This document shows, piece after piece, positions 47,193-59,600 of a stretch of 64,000 nt of DNA (positions are counted from its first letter, which is position 1; each line of letters starts with the position of its first letter). The position numbers were made by a program, and so were the translations under genes. The stretch spans positions 1,054,001 to 1,118,000 of the forward strand of contig JADANN010000434.1 in NCBI GenBank assembly GCA_018806985.1. The letters are read 5' to 3'. Source of the DNA: Angiostrongylus vasorum. Lineage: Eukaryota; Nematoda; Chromadorea; Rhabditida; Metastrongylidae. The notes under the pieces were generated by a model, which was not told the DNA's origin, did no database searches, and saw only the letters and a list, made by a program, of their open reading frames with translations.

Positions 47193-47682
47193 ACGGGCCG
47201 AATTGTCTCATGTCCCGTTATCTTAGGAGTATTAGTAGTCTAGTCAGGAAATATAGTTTTGTATTGCTCCACTTTTTAATTTGTAGCAGCTGTCTGTGAA
47301 GTTTGATGTGGTTTGTTCACTGAGTGACTTTTTTCTAATGCGTGAAGTTGATGTGAAATGCTTCTATCGTGGGTTACCTGTAAGGGCATGAGTTATAATG
47401 CGGTATCCTTTAGTATTATATGTTCTGTTGTTGTATGGACTTTTATTTGATACTGGTATTGATTATGTTCCTTTGTCTAGAAATCTCATAAGCCGCCAGT
47501 ACTTCACTCTTCTTTGAAGGTTTGTCTTGTTGAAGTGGTATGAAGATTTCTGTATAGTTCCATTGTGTTGATTACAAGAGTGGTACTTCCCAGGTCGCAT
47601 ATCCCGTTATCTTCGTGTTGTCTGAGGTTCCTTATCCAAAATCATTCTAGGTGTTCTTCATGTGTTAATCTCAACTCCTTCG

Positions 47683-49912
47683 ATGGCCTCCATCATCAAG
47701 TTAAGCTCTCGTGGAGTACGATCACTTCATCCGACTAATTTTCGTTCTCCTTGGCCATTTGTCAAGAAAGGTGCCCTACTTTTAAATTAAACGTGATATG
47801 GAAGTGCGATCTAAACTGCTGAGTTCCTAGGATTAATCTTTACAGCTATTGACGTAGAGTTCAGTGCTCTTCGTATAATTGTGAGATTTAGCTGACATGT
47901 TTCTATCGATTGTTCTATGAATACGTTTATGTCATGTTTTGTAGGAGCTTATGGCCAGAGAAAAATTGGTCCTTTTAACTATGAGAAGCACAAATGGCCT
48001 GGTCAGAATCGTGAGTTTCCGGAGTTATCGCCAAAGTGGCACAAAGAGAATCCGAAGGACTTACATAGGTGAGCCATATTGAGTATTACTACCGACGGGG
48101 TGAGATCAGGTAGGAGTGTTATGGTCTTTCATAGGTGAATATTATAAAATTTCTTTGGATTTGAAGTTACCCATTGTCGAAACCCCTACATATGGAAAAC
48201 CACTTCCTGTACCACTAATTGTTTAGTAGAACTGACTTAAGATAAAAATATCATTTAGAGTTAAATTCAACTAAGCATGGATCATGACGTCGTTCTAGTA
48301 ATCTAGGTAATTTCCTTGTTTGTATCCAAAGCCTTCGAATTTCTTTATAATGAGGTTTCAGCATTGCTATTTCTTTCAGAACTTACTAGGTCGAAAAGAA
48401 AAAAGTACTGATGAACCTTGTTGCGAAGCAGTACTCATTGTTATTCATCAGATTTTGGATGAATGGTCTTTGGAAATTGTGCGCAACGATCTCAGTTCAT
48501 TTTCTCGTCTCGCTACTGTCGTCCATGTTGGTTGCCTGTTTCCTGGTTGAGGAAGTCTGCATGTTCTGTTCTGTGATTTCTAAGTCATTTTCAGCAACTT
48601 GAAGGAAGCTTTAAAAAATTTGTCCGTCTTCTATTGTCACCACAGTGGGGTTCTTCTGGGAATCCACTCATTTATTCCTGTCATCCATCTGTAGTTATCT
48701 CCTTTCATCACATGACAAGTCTCTATTCATCTGGAAAACAGTACATGAATAGAAGAAAACTAACATGAATAGAAAAAATTATCTGTAGATCCTTCAGTTG
48801 ATCAGTCTGTGAGAGGCCGGAGCAGTAAGCTGCTGCTGCTCCTATATGTTCAACTAGTTGCACTGCTTAGTCAAATTTTCTTGCGGTATTGTTGTTGTAC
48901 AAAGTTCCCCGCTGTTCAAGGACTGAGAGGATAACACTAGCTCCTGTGCTCTGAGGCGCTCCGTCGTTAGAGGTGTTCTGCAATACAAATTGGATCGATC
49001 GCTGATTCGATCTCGCTTCCTAGGCTCAATAACTCCTCCGTACCTTGACTAACTGATATCGGACTTGTCTGGGAGGATAGCAGCACTGAATTCGTGGAAT
49101 GGTATGGCACCGCAATTCCTTGTATAGGCCAGATATGCCTTCATTCACCTCTAATGACGCTTAATGAAGTCGAATGCATATCACATCCTTCAGGAATTGA
49201 TCAATACCAAGAGCTTTATCCTTTATACTTTACATGATGCATACTCCTTCTGTCAACCAGTGTTTAGTCTTGGTTTAAGATACACAGGTGTTCAAGACGA
49301 AGGATATGTTGATCCAGTCACTGGAAAATACGTAGTGGTGCCACAGATGCAATCAACTCTTGTTGTCCCGAATTTGGAGGGCTTTAAGTAGGTTCTTTTG
49401 TGTGATAGTCATGGTCCAGTACTTGTTTTTTCAGTGATTTTTGTCTTAGTTACGGTATATTTTGAATAATAGTTAGAACCATTAGGTATTTTAGGCTAAA
49501 GCCATATGTTTCGTTTCGAACTGATGTTGAAATTGAGAAGCGAAGTCGAGCGTATGCTGCAAAGGTGAAAATTACTGCTACTGTTGATATGAACGCTTGC
49601 ACTTTTGCTTTTATCCCAGGAGGAATTAGGTAGCCGTTTTAAGGTTAAAGAGAAAGGTTCACAAGCCTTAGCAGATCTGTATACTATCGAAGATGAACGT
49701 TGGCCTCCACCAAAAATGGATGCAGAAACTTTGTTTGAACTTTGTTATGGAGAACAGGTCCGACATGCGTTTAAGGTCAGAGTTGTTGAAACAGTTCTCA
49801 TGTGCTTCATATTTATCCAAGCTGTTATTTTTTTTGCGCTGTTTAAGCACCATCTCGTTTTCAGCATGGGAAATATGGTCCCGTATCGAAAACTACGGAG
49901 GTGGAATCCTAA
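47683..49912 (+). CDS. Mitochondrial large ribosomal subunit protein L41, copy 2
   Basis: Exons: 47683-47770, 47945-48068, 49268-49387, 49495-49564, 49620-49775, 49865-49912. Same 201-residue product as copy 1, with the VVPNLEGFKLKPYV family block and a basic, targeting-like start. All five introns are retained, unlike PPAN in this copy. The neighbours are the carrier upstream and DJ-1 147 bp downstream. Confidence 0.87.
48948..49228 (+). repeat. tRNA-like SINE in mrpl-41 intron 2, copy 2
   Basis: Duplicate of 22654-22935. Confidence 0.75.
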
Positions 49913-49992
49913 TGGCTGGTGTATAGACATTTAATATCACAACGTTTAAAAATTTGAACTTTGTTGTTTAATGGGATCTTGTTATTGGAAGG

Positions 49993-50045
49993 AATAAAGC
50001 CTGGAATTTATTTAATATCTAATGTATTCATTCTGGATCCTCCAG
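49993..50045 (+). promoter_or_regulatory. mrpl-41 poly(A) signal and djr-1 trans-splice acceptor, copy 2
   Basis: AATAAA at 49993-49998 and a CCTCCAG acceptor ending at 50045, 14 bases before the djr-1 start, as in copy 1. Confidence 0.55.
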
Positions 50046-50059
50046 TGTGTGTCTGAATA

Positions 50060-51208
50060 ATGTCTGCACTTTTGATACTTGCTGATGGCGCTGAAGAAAT
50101 GGAGGCTGTCATAACGGCTGACGTGTTGAGAAGAGGAGGAGTTGATGTATGGTTTTATTCATCAATTCATCTTTGTAAATTAAATGTCGAAAATCTGAGT
50201 TCATGGGTTTCATGATGTTACAGGTTACTGTGGCTGGGCTGGCTGGATCTAATCCAGTAAAATGTTCGCGAAAATCTGTAATCACACCTGACTGTGCATT
50301 GGATGATGTGCTTGCGAAGAAATTTGACATTGTTATCCTTCCTGGAGGACAACCGGGAAGCAATACATTAGCAGCGGTGGGCGCTGTTCTTACTAGTACG
50401 TATGTAATGGTTCCTTTTATATCTTCAGGTAGTACGATTTCTAGAGTAGTGTTGTTGGGCAAGTTCTAAAGGCGCACCATGATGCTGGCAAGTATGTAGC
50501 AGCAATTTGTGCCGCACCAATTGCATTGAAATCACATGGGATTCCGACATCTCTGATTACAAGTCATCCATCCGTACGCAAACAACTTGAGGAGGGAGGT
50601 AAGTAGATTTTACTGGTGTAAACGACTAATACTGGGCGCTTGTGGCGCAGTGGTCGGAGGCGCCTTGCGATACATATGGCATCGATCCCAGCGCCTGTGG
50701 CTCACCAAGCTTTCCATCACTCCGGGCGGGCAAATTGGTACCCAGACTTGTCTGGGAGGATAGCAGCACTAGCTCGATACATCGGTAGACCACCGCGAGT
50801 CATTGTAAAGACCAGATATGCATTCGATCACCTCCAGCGATTCTTAATGAAGTTGAATACACGGCGCATCCTTCAGGGGATTGATCAACGCCAAGAACCT
50901 TTTTACTTAACATTGCAATACGAGTCATGTCTGCTACTGCTATTACTTGACTTCTGCTAGTATTGCAACATGATAAGCTAAGTCTTCTATGTTTTATGAC
51001 TCTGTCAGACGATTTTTCTTCTTGTGTACTATTCTATTCTGGTGTTTTAGGGTATAAGTACAGCGAAAATCGAGTAGTAGTCGCAGATCGTATAGTGACC
51101 AGTCGTGGACCTGGTACAGCGTTCGAGTTCGCTCTAAAACTCGTTGAACTTCTAGTTGGAGTTGAGAAATCCAAAGAATTAGTGGCGCCTATGTTGCTAA
51201 AGTTATAG
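50060..51208 (+). CDS. DJ-1/PARK7 family protein, copy 2
   Basis: Exons: 50060-50146, 50224-50376, 50445-50598, 51051-51208, giving 183 residues. GAEEME, VILPGG, the AAICAAP nucleophile site and [12 protein letters not shown] are all present. All three introns are kept. The second and third junctions (GCG/GTGGGC and TTTCTAG/AGT) are fixed by homology to DJ-1 proteins. Confidence 0.92.
50634..50905 (+). repeat. tRNA-like SINE in djr-1 intron 3, copy 2
   Basis: Duplicate of 24338-24610. Confidence 0.85.
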
Positions 51209-52044
51209 AGTGTTGCGAATATTGTTACTAAGTAGATTATCCACAATATATATCAGTGCTTGTGATTTGTATATGCTCCATAATTTTAAGACTTCGTGAT
51301 TCTGAATGTTTACAACGTAGTAGAATTCTGATGTTATTCTAACTATCACTTGACTATCAGTCAAAGCGGATGACATTACTGTTTGCGAAACGAAAGTGTC
51401 AGGAGCGTTATGTAAAAGTTTTTTTTTGCTATGTTTCGGCAATACTCGTACACCGAACGTACATTTGCGTGGCGATGGTACTTGTAATGCGCTGCATAAA
51501 ATATGGGAATGGTCAGGACTACTGGACCGACCACATAATTTTTGTTAGCCATCTGTATATGGACAATTTATCCCTCTATTGCAAGGCGAAAACGCAAAAA
51601 AAAAAGTGCTCAGAGTATTGGTGACAGTGAGCAAGTACTAGGGCACAACGGGCAGTGCTTATAGGTACCAATTCATTTCCTGCTTCGATGGATTATTTTG
51701 CAGCGCAATGTTTTTTGCTGTGCTGTTTCTGTTTGTATTTTACCATGAGCTCACGCTGATATTTTATCGAACTTTGTGTAAGAAAAGCTATATTTGACAC
51801 GATTATTTTTAAAATATCTTCCAGGGATGTTTACTCGTAGACCCACAGAGAGTGTTCGTGGTAAGAAGCGTGCTGTTAAAGACGTATCGTCGCTGGCGAG
51901 AGTACCACATTTGAGAGGGTGTACTAAAATATTTCTGTGGACAAATACGAACACAAATTTATTGGTTTCGTCACGATTTATTGCTTATTAGATACATAGC
52001 CCAAAGAGTGTAAGCTTTTAACACTCTTCATCTGTGGTTCTCGT
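51209..52044. other. Spacer after djr-1, copy 2
   Basis: Collinear with 24912-25744, including the acceptor/donor pair that would bound a 36-bp exon at 51825-51860. No gene is assigned. Confidence 0.3.
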
Positions 52045-53560
52045 AAAGAGCTATAACCATCGGATAGGTGTTCTTCGTGCTGTACGTTTGACAATCAGAG
52101 GAATCCGATCGCAAATGGCTTTTGTCCACAGGTTGTCATTCAGATGCACTATGTTTCCAGCCCACTTGGTTTTCGATATTTTGCCATGAAGGACGACGGA
52201 AGGTCGTCACTGATTTTTGGTCGATAACGTAGGTCGGAACTTCGGATTCTCTCTCTCACCTCGGTAATGCGGGATACTGCTAGCATCGTCTTTTAGACCG
52301 CACGTTCGACAAGGCTGAGTGGTCTCTGGTCCTGCTTACATAACGACCAGGTTCCCGACACATACGTTAAGGCAGGAAGAATCGTGGAGTTGCAGAGATG
52401 GACACGCACTTGGTTACACTTTGTTCTTGTCACTACATCCTCGATGCTCTTGGAGATCCCACAAGTTGATCGCTTTCTCCAGATCATTGCTGGAGCTAAG
52501 TCGTTCGTCATGTTGACTTCTCGACGTAGACTGGCATAGCTGGAAAACTTGAAGGTATTCATTCCATAGAGCGTGAATGAAAACCAATCCGTGCTTGTTA
52601 AATATTGTTTTTTGCTTAATTTAGTTGAAAACTAACGTTTTCACTAGCATTTTTTAAACTTGGCTGGCATTCGTTCCCCCCTGGCCAATGGTTAGCGTTG
52701 TAATAACGATGTTATCAGTAAAGGTAAGGTGGTGTTATTGCCGACCGTTGATGTTCACTACCACGTTGTCCCATTCCAGTGTTCGCATGATGTTCTTCAG
52801 GTTACAAGTTAATAATTTCAGTGAGCCTTTTGTACTCTCGTGACACTTCAATGAGTATTGTTATCGTTGTGGATATGGTTTATCGTACTGAATCGTTTTC
52901 GAAACCCCTGCTTGCTCACATGGCTGTCCTTCGTCCGGTGCTCTGCCAATCCTGTTTAGGATGACTCGCGTGAAAAAATTTGTGGGTGAAATACAGCAAG
53001 CAGATTGCGCGGTAGTTGCTGATATCGTGTAGATCACCCTCCTTGAACAATAACACGGTCTCGCTGGTCTTCCATTGAGAAAGGACCTCGCATTCAGAGA
53101 GGTAACGAATGAAGAGCCGAGTCAGTGTGTTTACGAGGGCTGTTGGAATTCTCTTCAGGTGTTTGGGTTTTACCCTGTCCCGACATGGTGCTGTTCGATT
53201 TTTCACCGACGAAATGGCATGTCAGATTTCAGTAGGGAGAGCCGGGGGTACAACACATCCATCCTCCTTTAGTTCATATGAGGGAAGAAGGACGTGGCTA
53301 TTGAAAGATCCGAGTAGTAGCATGTCTACGTAAACACGGAAGGTATGTCTCAAGTCGGCCTCAGTAGGAAGGTATCCACCTTTGGATCCAGTTGCGCCCA
53401 TGGAAAGGTCAAGGTATCTTTGGTCCTATCCATCGTCTGGGGGACGCGCCATGTGACCTCGCGATAGGCTGGAGATCACGCTGTGAAGGAGGTCCCTGGA
53501 GACTTTCTTTGTACTTTCAGCAATTTGTTTCCTAGCTCTCATCTCACTCATTTGCCTTCC
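52045..53560 (-). mobile_element. Decayed RTE-type reverse transcriptase fragment, copy 2
   Basis: Duplicate of 25745-27260. Confidence 0.8.
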
Positions 53561-54414
53561 AGCTGACTAAGAAGGCCTGTGTAAAGTCCTTGAATCCTTG
53601 TACTTGCACAATTGGGAAACTAATGGTTGACATGCACTTGGTAGTTTCTTCTCTCTTATTCTTTCTTTCTTTCGTATTATCACGTGAATCAAGGATTTAT
53701 TTAAACATAGAATACCATGGTAGGTTATTAAAGATCTAAAGGATCAATTATTCACATGTCCTACATTAGCGATACATGCCTACTCGAATACTTGGACGCT
53801 GCCCGTGTCTTCGCCACTAGGACGAACCCAGCAGATTTTCCAATCCTTTCTTCCTCGCACAATCGTCATCTATCGTACGAAAATTTACAAAGTACAAATT
53901 AATTCATAAATTGAAGAAAACGAATACTTTATAGTTACTGGAATGGTAAGGTACTAGTTTCGCTTTCTTGGTGGTCAGGGAGTTTCTCGCACAAGTCTCA
54001 CTAATTCTCAAATTAAGAGGAAAACAAGCGCTATTATACTGCTGTAGATATCAACAGCAGTTTTAACAAACATTTTTTAGTCTATCCAAAAATAGCCAAA
54101 AATCTAAGTAGCATTGAGATCAGTTATTGAAAAATAACTATTTGAAGCACTGTCACTCATTCTAATATTCCTCTTTGAGGCATATTTATTCTCTACTCTA
54201 ACACTTATGCAACAGCGCATAATTCTTTTTGCCGCGCTCATTATGAGACTCAGAGACGTCATGCCGGCTACTGAGTTCATTAAGAAATGATCACTATAGG
54301 TGTCGCTTAAGTGTCTCCCATGAAATGCACCTCAGCATTATGTTGGTCTGTTGGTCTGGTGTTTTCGAAACAAAAAGAGAAAAGAGAACGACGTAACGAC
54401 GTGGAAGTGTATTA
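53561..54414. other. Spacer before lim-9 end, copy 2
   Basis: Collinear with 27261-28116. No gene is recognised. Confidence 0.35.
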
Positions 54415-55382
54415 TTTATTGGATTTTAACAACGTATCCAATTATTGAACGCCGCTAGATGGTGACACTGACGAACAGCTTCGCAGTGTAGAAGATTCTG
54501 CAATCTGTGCAGAACTTATTGTGTACACAGTAGAACACAATGAATCTATATACAAAATGTCGTTGCGCTGAAGAGAGAAGAACAGAAGAGAAGAGAAATG
54601 ACAAAGCGAAAAAAAAGTAGGACGCTCTGGTGATGCGGACGACAGTTCGGTACCGTCCGATATCGTAGGCGTATAGATGGAGCTGTGCAAGCGCATAGCA
54701 GAACTATGGGAGTTTGTATGTAGTGAAATGTTGATAGGAAAGCGATAAAATTCCACTGGGTAACTGACTAGACATTTCGTAGTGGTGGCGAGAGATAGGA
54801 CGAAATGCATTTTAACGGCCGAGAGAAGTGTTGGAAGAGAACATCACGTTGACTTATGTAGAACGGACTTAGCTTAGGAGCTGTGCAGATTGAAACTATA
54901 GAATATGTTGACGTTGTGAGGGTAAGAGGGCAGCGATATAGTGAGGCAAACAGCAGAATATTGGAAGATAGGATTCATAGAAGTAGGTAGACGGATCAAT
55001 CATGACGACGACCAGGTCGATGAAGACGAGGAAGAAGAGGAAGAACGTATGAACGGATAAGTTAAAGATGAGAATGCCATCCATGCAGATTACACGTCGA
55101 TTAGAAGAGGTTACGAGTTGGCAGCCATCAATCGTGCCTTTGCACATTCTGGACACAAAATATCGGTGCCGTCGGTGATGAAGCCCTGTAATGATGTGGT
55201 TTTCTACCGAATAGTAAACCTATGAGAAAACAAAAAAAATGAAGAAAAAATAAAAATAGGAGATAAGCATATGACCGTTTCTCTCACCTTCCCTACCAGT
55301 GATGTTGTGCATTGAGCACACATGAAACAGTCATTATGCCAGTGTCTGTCCTCAAACGAGATGAATTTCGCACCACCAATAC
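54415..55382 (-). pseudogene. lim-9/FHL-like gene, truncated 3' end, copy 2
   Basis: Coding exons 55288-55382 and 55111-55185 on the - strand, intron 55186-55287 retained, poly(A) signal at 54415-54420. The upstream exons are missing, as in copy 1, because the unit ends in the SINE at 55498. Confidence 0.85.
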
Positions 55383-55497
55383 CTGGGAAAATGTTAATTT
55401 AAGAAATAATATCTAGAACATTTTCCGATCCTGTTTAGAGAACCTCATCTAGGTAAGATTTCTAGATTTCACATTAGATAGTATTAGCACACTGAAA

Positions 55498-55719
55498 GGC
55501 GCTCATGTGGCGCAGTGGTCGGAGGCGCCCTGCAACATGCGATCCCCGCGCCAATGGTTTACCAAGCCTTCCATCCCTGTGGAGTCGGCAAATTGGTACC
55601 AGACTTGTCTGAGAAGATAGCAGCACTAGCTCGATGCATCGTCGGTAGGCCACCGCGAGTCATTGTAAAAGGCCAGATATGCATTCAATCACCTCAGAAC
55701 GGTGCATAATGAAGTCGAA
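55498..55719 (+). repeat. SINE that appears to begin a third duplication unit, cut by the gap
   Basis: Same left flank (lim-9 intron) and same distinctive body (GTCTGAGAAGATAGCAGCAC, CGATGCATCGTCGGTAGG) as the junction SINE at 29199. It carries a 10-base deletion and a few substitutions, and runs into the gap. Confidence 0.75.
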
Positions 55720-55729
55720 NNNNNNNNNN
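55720..55729. other. Assembly gap (10 N)
   Basis: Ten unknown bases, probably a placeholder of unknown true size. Sequence on the right restarts in the lim-9 3' flank already seen at 54349, so the two sides overlap in content. Confidence 0.98.
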
Positions 55730-56661
55730 TGTTGGTCTGGTGTTTTCGAAACAAAAAGAGAAAAGAGAACGACGTAACGACGTGGAAGTGTATTATTTAT
55801 TGGATTTTAACAACGTATCCAATTATTGAACGCCGCTAGATGGTGACACTGACGAACAGCTTCGCAGTGTAGAAGATTCTGCAATCTGTGCAGAACTTAT
55901 TGTGTACACAGTAGAACACAATGAATCTATATACAAAATGTCGTTGCGCTGAAGAGAGAAGAACAGAAGAGAAGAGAAATGACAAAGCGAAAAAAAAGTA
56001 GGACGCTCTGGTGATGCGGACGACAGTTCGGTACCGTCCGATATCGTAGGCGTATAGATGGAGCTGTGCAAGCGCATAGCAGAACTATGGGAGTTTGTAT
56101 GTAGTGAAATGTTGATAGGAAAGCGATAAAATTCCACTGGGTAACTGACTAGACATTTCGTAGTGGTGGCGAGAGATAGGACGAAATGCATTTTAACGGC
56201 CGAGAGAAGTGTTGGAAGAGAACATCACGTTGACTTATGTAGAACGGACTTAGCTTAGGAGCTGTGCAGATTGAAACTATAGAATATGTTGACGTTGTGA
56301 GGGTAAGAGGGCAGCGATATAGTGAGGCAAACAGCAGAATATTGGAAGATAGGATTCATAGAAGTAGGTAGACGGATCAATCATGACGACGACCAGGTCG
56401 ATGAAGACGAGGAAGAAGAGGAAGAACGTATGAACGGATAAGTTAAAGATGAGAATGCCATCCATGCAGATTACACGTCGATTAGAAGAGGTTACGAGTT
56501 GGCAGCCATCAATCGTGCCTTTGCACATTCTGGACACAAAATATCGGTGCCGTCGGTGATGAAGCCCTTCCCTACCAGTGATGTTGTGCATTGAGCACAC
56601 ATGAAACAGTCATTATGCCAGTGTCTGTCCTCAAACGAGATGAATTTCGCACCACCAATAC
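55730..56661 (-). repeat. Third copy of the lim-9 3' end, without introns
   Basis: 55730-56566 repeats 54349-55185. It then continues as if the 102-bp intron and the next intron had been spliced out (junctions at 56566/56567 and 56661/56662). It equals the mature transcript of the gene's last part plus about 60 bp past the AATAAA at 55796-55801. Confidence 0.9.
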
Positions 56662-59600
56662 CAGTAATCGGCTTCATACATGCACTGCAACGCTTCGCAA
56701 ACAGTTCACCATAGCAGTTTGCACAATACGGCTTCTCATCTTTACTCGTGAACCTTTGACCTGTCAAAAAGTAAGTTAGGACTTGCTCGTATATATTTTT
56801 TATTTCAAAAATTGGATGTCATAGAAGTACACCATGTACGAGTGGTCTATGGTATTTCGTGAATCTTCTGACCAAAAGTGGTTTTGTTAAGATAGCGATG
56901 AGTGATATTCTTCGAGCCTTGTAGGAATACTGATGTCTTCGATTTTTTTGGGTACAGTAACAATTTTTAGTAGTTTTAGTTAAGAATCTTCTAATACTTT
57001 CTAAATAATTCGATGAATTTCTGACATTTTCATGGGGTCTTATAAATGACATTAACCACTTACAACATCACTATAGGTGTTTTGTTGAACTTACCAGCCA
57101 AAGAAACATTACAATGCGTGCAGCAGAAGCACTCACGATGCCATGGCTCATTTTTGTAAGTAACACCGCCGGTGGTGATCACCTAAATCACAACTGCTGA
57201 TGAATTATCTTCACAGTGCGCTTAAGACACGTTATATTGTTTACTGTGACGATGGTAAAGGCTACCACAGTGGCTAGTGATGGCGTCGATCAGGAATCAG
57301 GGGCAGTGGTCCGATCTCTTCCCCGATGCTCTGCTCTAATTCGCGTGGGAACGCACTAAACCCTGTTATCACCAGTGTTGCAAGGAGAATCAGCTCGACC
57401 AGGTTTCTACGACATTCATAAAAAGATGACGAAATCCTGAAGCAGCAGCCGAATCAACACGCGTGTTTGAAGACATTTGTGGGCGATGTATGCGAGGAAA
57501 ACGAATCGAATGCAAGAAGTTCTGGGAGACACACAGTAGATGTGACAACAAGTCAAGTAGAATGCAAAAGTAAAAGTTGTGATGATACTCTCAACGTATA
57601 TCTAGCATGAGCAGCACAGCTGCTGAAATTGTTCCACTTCCCTCTATGAACTTAATGAACGTGACACTTTTGGAATGATAAGCTTTCTTTTGTTTTAGCG
57701 ACGGTGGAGTAGTAGCTCTGCCGGCCTTTCAACTCGTTACCTAGAAACACATCCAACCACAATACAATGTTAAACTATTTAGTTCAACTCCGATGTACAA
57801 CGCATTGTTCATTCAATTTCAGCAACACTCTTCTAGGTGAGTTTTCAATTCTAATAAGAATTAGAATTCTAATTCATAAGCCCCGTGTAAGGGTAAACCT
57901 ATGTTGTGGCAAAGTCTTGCGGGCTAAGCGTCGCTATCTTTATCTACTCGCAAAACTATATAAAAGTGCACCATATTAAAGGACTACGTTCTTTCTAAGG
58001 CTTGTTTAGCCTACTTAGCCGCTTTGGTGCTCGGCAGCGACCAATGAGGTTTATTGGCGGTCGCCGGTGATGTGAAAAGTCTGTATTACTAAGGACAAAG
58101 TAGAACGGGAATAGAAAAGATTCTTTTAGACTATGTATAAACGCAAAATGAAACAATAAATACTCTTCTATCCAGATAGAAAAATTCGGCCGAAATTCGA
58201 AATTTCGGGCCTATCGATGGATTATATAATACCAGGATCCACTACCGTCCTGGTATCAAACTAGTTGCATGGTGGCAAATCTCCCTCTGATGCACAGGGG
58301 CGGCGAATGCCTGTGGTGGTGACGACATGGGACAGACACTCCGAAAAATAGAGATTGTCCTGCGACCCGCACAACCAATAAGGACAGGCCGTCCAAGTAT
58401 CGAAATAAGTATATAAATAATTAGAAGGTAAAATTTGAAAGTGAGGTGAAGAAGAGCCACGTGTTGCTGCCAATGTGCTCAAGCGGAGTGAGATCGTTCA
58501 TCTACACTGCATTCAGTCCCACTAATTTGTCAATGTTACTATTCTGTGTAGGACTGTCTCCATACCTTTCTGCATTTACTGCATCGTGTGGCGAATTTTT
58601 CCTCATAGCACGAACCACAATAGACATCCTCGTTTTTCGGGATGAAAGATTTCGTTCCAATCGGATTTTTGCAATGTGCACAGCAGAAACATTTATCATG
58701 CCATTGCTTTCCCTTGTACTCCATTTTCTTCATGCCTATAAAGATTGAGGTAATGAAAACAAAAGCGATCGAGAAGTCTACTACTGTTCTTTGGATTCAA
58801 AAAGAACAACGTTGGCCTTATCTCTTCATTAATTCGTTACATTAAGGGCTAGGGAGGAATAAAAAAACCTTACAGACTAATTAATTGAACACAGGAACGG
58901 CTGTTCTTGATTGCTCCTCTATCGACCTAACCTAATGAAAACGCAACCATGAAATCGATTTGTAAAAGGCCTTTCTAATTAAACGTTAAGACGGCTCCAT
59001 TTCCACATGTTATGCCGCTCTTACTACGTTTTCCATACGTTTTAGCTTCGTTGAACCATTACCGTTTGAAGTGTTCGAGTTTGCGTTCGAACATGGCTTG
59101 AGGAGCTATCATCTTCTCTTCTCGTGGACGTAATGACTGCTGACCAAGCATAGTCCTCATCTGAATCCAAAGAAGCCATGCAAGGGCATTTCGTAGCTTT
59201 ACAAGAAGCAGACGCTAGCTCTAGTTGATCGGAGAATGTTTGGGAGATGTGACTAGATTTTTTGATGTACCAGGGATTTCTCCGACTACAGTAGTTCTTG
59301 CAACCAATCGGTGAACCGAGGAAGAATATTAAACAAGCCTGATCTCAATATTATTTCAATTTGCAGAAAATTTATTGCCTAAGAATAATTGGACTATTCT
59401 TAGGCATAAACTGACACATTAAACTGATGTACAAACAGGGGATTCGTACCCATATCTGGACACACTGGAAAAGACCGTATAATCTCTGGGAATCTGTAGG
59501 TTTAGCAAGGAATAGACCAATTCTATCCGGAATTAACGAATACTTTTTAGTCGTGCAATAGCAAAACCTCTTCCGGAAAAAAGTGGCTACGACTTTTGCC

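Larger units (their letters stand above)
29199..55497. repeat. Tandem segmental duplication, copy 2
   Basis: About 26.3 kb, collinear with copy 1. It is shorter mainly because three PPAN introns (64, 83 and 118 bp) and one 30-bp tandem unit are missing. Coding frames of PPAN and misc-1 are open here but frameshifted in copy 1. Confidence 0.95.

Noticed and set aside
57858..57875. 18-bp palindrome as a regulatory operator
   Set aside because: It is AT-rich, isolated and intronic, with no supporting context.
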